Of a DNA stretch of 60,000 bases, positions 55,501-58,500 are shown piece by piece (position 1 is the first letter of the stretch; each line of letters begins with the position of its first letter). The stretch is from Antedon mediterranea. Taxonomy: Eukaryota; Echinodermata; Crinoidea; Comatulida; Antedonidae. The stretch is from positions 19,261,001 through 19,321,000 of the forward strand of contig NC_092680.1 of NCBI RefSeq assembly GCF_964355755.1, given 5' to 3'. The notes beneath the pieces were generated by a model. The model was not told the DNA's origin, did no database searches, and saw only the letters and a list, made by a program, of their open reading frames with translations. The position numbers and the translations under genes are program-made.

Positions 55501-58500
55501 TTAGTATATTTTCTCCATTTCAGTAAAACAATTGTATTTTTGTTGTTTTTTTATATATATATTTAGGAAAATTGGATTGGATAACCATAAGCGAATTCAT
55601 TCACTATCCTTCTTAAATGTTGCAATCCTGTTTACAAGACAAACATACACAAGATGCTATACATAAATAAACATAACAAAGTCTTATTACAAGTCTTAGG
55701 AAGTGGAGTTGTAATATGTCATTAGAAAAAGCCAAGCGTCATAACCACCATGCCACAATTCCACTTTTTCTATTCTTACTGTCTTCTGATTTTAGGCAAA
55801 TTGGCAAGGATAGCCATAGTGTGTTCACAAATCAAACCAAGATACCTTTACATAAGCATAGCTGTATAATAAAAGTATTTCAAAGTGAAAAATCCTTGCA
55901 TCTGACAGGAATTGAACCAAAGACTAAGGATCTTAATCTCATTCTTCCAATTCTACTGTAATTAATAAAAATAAATTCTTACAATACAAATGTTGTTATC
56001 ATTAGATGTATGTGATACAGATGCAGTCACGCAGTTTATTGGATCTTACATTGAGGGCGCAAAGCTAAGTGAGGACATTTCATCGGAACTTTCTTATAAT
56101 TTGCCAATTGAAAATGGTCAAGCCGAAAAGTTTGAGACATTTTTCAACGTGCTTGATGCAGAGTTGGAGAACCTACATGTAACTAGTTATGGTATTTCAA
56201 ATGCAACACTTGATGAGGTTAGAACATATTTTCTATTTCTTAATTTTACCATTTCAATCTTTACTAACTAAAAAAAAAAAGTGTGTGATGTGCCCATATA
56301 TGGTAGTGATATGCTTAAATATGGTAATGATATGACATCATTATGTCCATATACGGAAACATCACATTTTTTTGTCACATAAAATGTGTTGGTGTAGAGA
56401 GAACTTTAGCTTAAACTTTGATAACGTTGAATTTAAATAACAATACACAGTTAATAATATACTGTAAAAATACATATAAATTCTGAAAATCAGTATTGTG
56501 ACTATATGTTTTCTTACAGGTCTTTTTTAAGATATGTGGAACCAGAGATGAAGAAAAGATAAAATCTCCAAAACTGAAAAAGAAAAAACCTGCTCATGAG
56601 GAAGAGAAACCAAAGGACAACTGGGCATTTAATCATGAGTACAGTGACAATAGTGACATATCATTTAGAGGTAAGAAATCCATTTATTTTATTTAAACTA
56701 AAGCTTGAAAAGTAAGGCTTTTTTAACCTGCCTTCACACTGAGAACAGTTCAGTCTGTTGGTAGAAGAATAACTTCGGGATACTTTGTTTCCCAAATCTT
56801 ACACAGTGTCATACGGATTCAAGAATGAGATAGTGAGAACAATTCTATAAAAACTACACCCATTTTCATGATTTTTTATTGAGCCACCGGACTGAAATTA
56901 AGCTCAGTGTGAACGTATCTTTTAAGTTTATGATAAAATCTTAATTTTCGAAATGTTTAACAAACTTTCAAATGCTACTTTTGGATGATTAACCTTTGCT
57001 ACGTATGCTCCAATGACAAAGAAGTGTATGAATAAAATCGCTTAAATCAATAATACTGTACATAGCTTTTATAACTATTGAAATGTTTTGTTTGTTTCTT
57101 ATGGGTCCTACAAAAAAACGAAGCTACAGCTTTTTTTATGCAGGATCCTTGTTTTCAGTTGTACTGTAATTATGATGTACTGTAATTGATGATTAAATAA
57201 ATGTGGAATTAATAATTGTAAATATCATAACTAAATGATTTGATATAGTATTATGTAATCCTTATTGTCATGTTGGATAAATTATTGATTTTTAATTTTG
57301 AAATGTAAGATGTTACTTTTTGTTTATTATTATAAAATACCTGATTATTATATCATGTTTACAACAACAGTCATAAAACATATTGAACTACAATATACCA
57401 TATTTGTGTTGGCACATATTCACACCCGCACATATCCATATGTTTTAATACACTAACATATTATTATTATTATACTTTTTATAACTGCATACAATACACA
57501 CATTGGTGTTTGTTGACTAACTGGTTAGTTCCAATGTTTTTGTCTGTTTTGTATTTTAATATGCATGAACATGTCTGCATGTATTGTACATTTATTGTAA
57601 ACTGTACTATATGTGTAATCTAGTGAGAATGCTCTGCTTTTATTTGGAAACACTTTTACTTTAGTAGCGACTGCATGTTTCAAGGAATGATGCATTGTGG
57701 GATTAATGTAGCAAAATCATCAAGTGTAGGGGTTTCCATCAAAATAGTTTTTCTCTCAAACATTCATGCCTCTTACGTTTCTAAAACCCTTTTCACGTCT
57801 GCAAAAGCAACAACTTGTATTAACAAGTTGTAACCAGGTTTGCATAGTATGTAGACAATTTTGTGGGACCAATGTGAAATCTCAGTAATAAAACACACCA
57901 GTGTGAGGCCTTTTTTTTGTTTTGAGATGCTACCTACCATGTATACCTGCCCTGGTAATTAACTGACCAATTACAGATCATGCATAATAATGAAATAGCT
58001 CGCCAACTATAAATTATCCCGAGACTTTGCAAGGTTCAGAAATGCTTTTATGAAAACATTTAATAAATCTGGAGATCAAAGGTTAAATTTGGTATAAGCT
58101 CACAGTGCATCAGGACAATGATTGAATACATAATGCTACATAAATATGTTTCCACAAGACCAGTAAAGTTAGCTTTGCGGTAGCACTATGTGTTTCCAAA
58201 TTTGAAATAAGATCAAGTTGAGTGTCTAGATTGGTTGTTAATGTACTTCTGGGGTAATGTATGTAACCTAACAAACAATTTAAGATATCTCAACATTAAT
58301 ATATTTTCTTCTGACTTTGCTATTGCAAACCTTTTAAGCAATATTTTCATTATGGAAAGTATACATATGGCCCGTACAAAATCTTATTCCCAATTAAACA
58401 TTTTCTAACAGTTAACGCTACTTAATTATGCATTGAATAGAAAATATACAGCCCTTAACAATTTAACAGGGTTCCCACTAGCTATGCGTCTATGCTAATG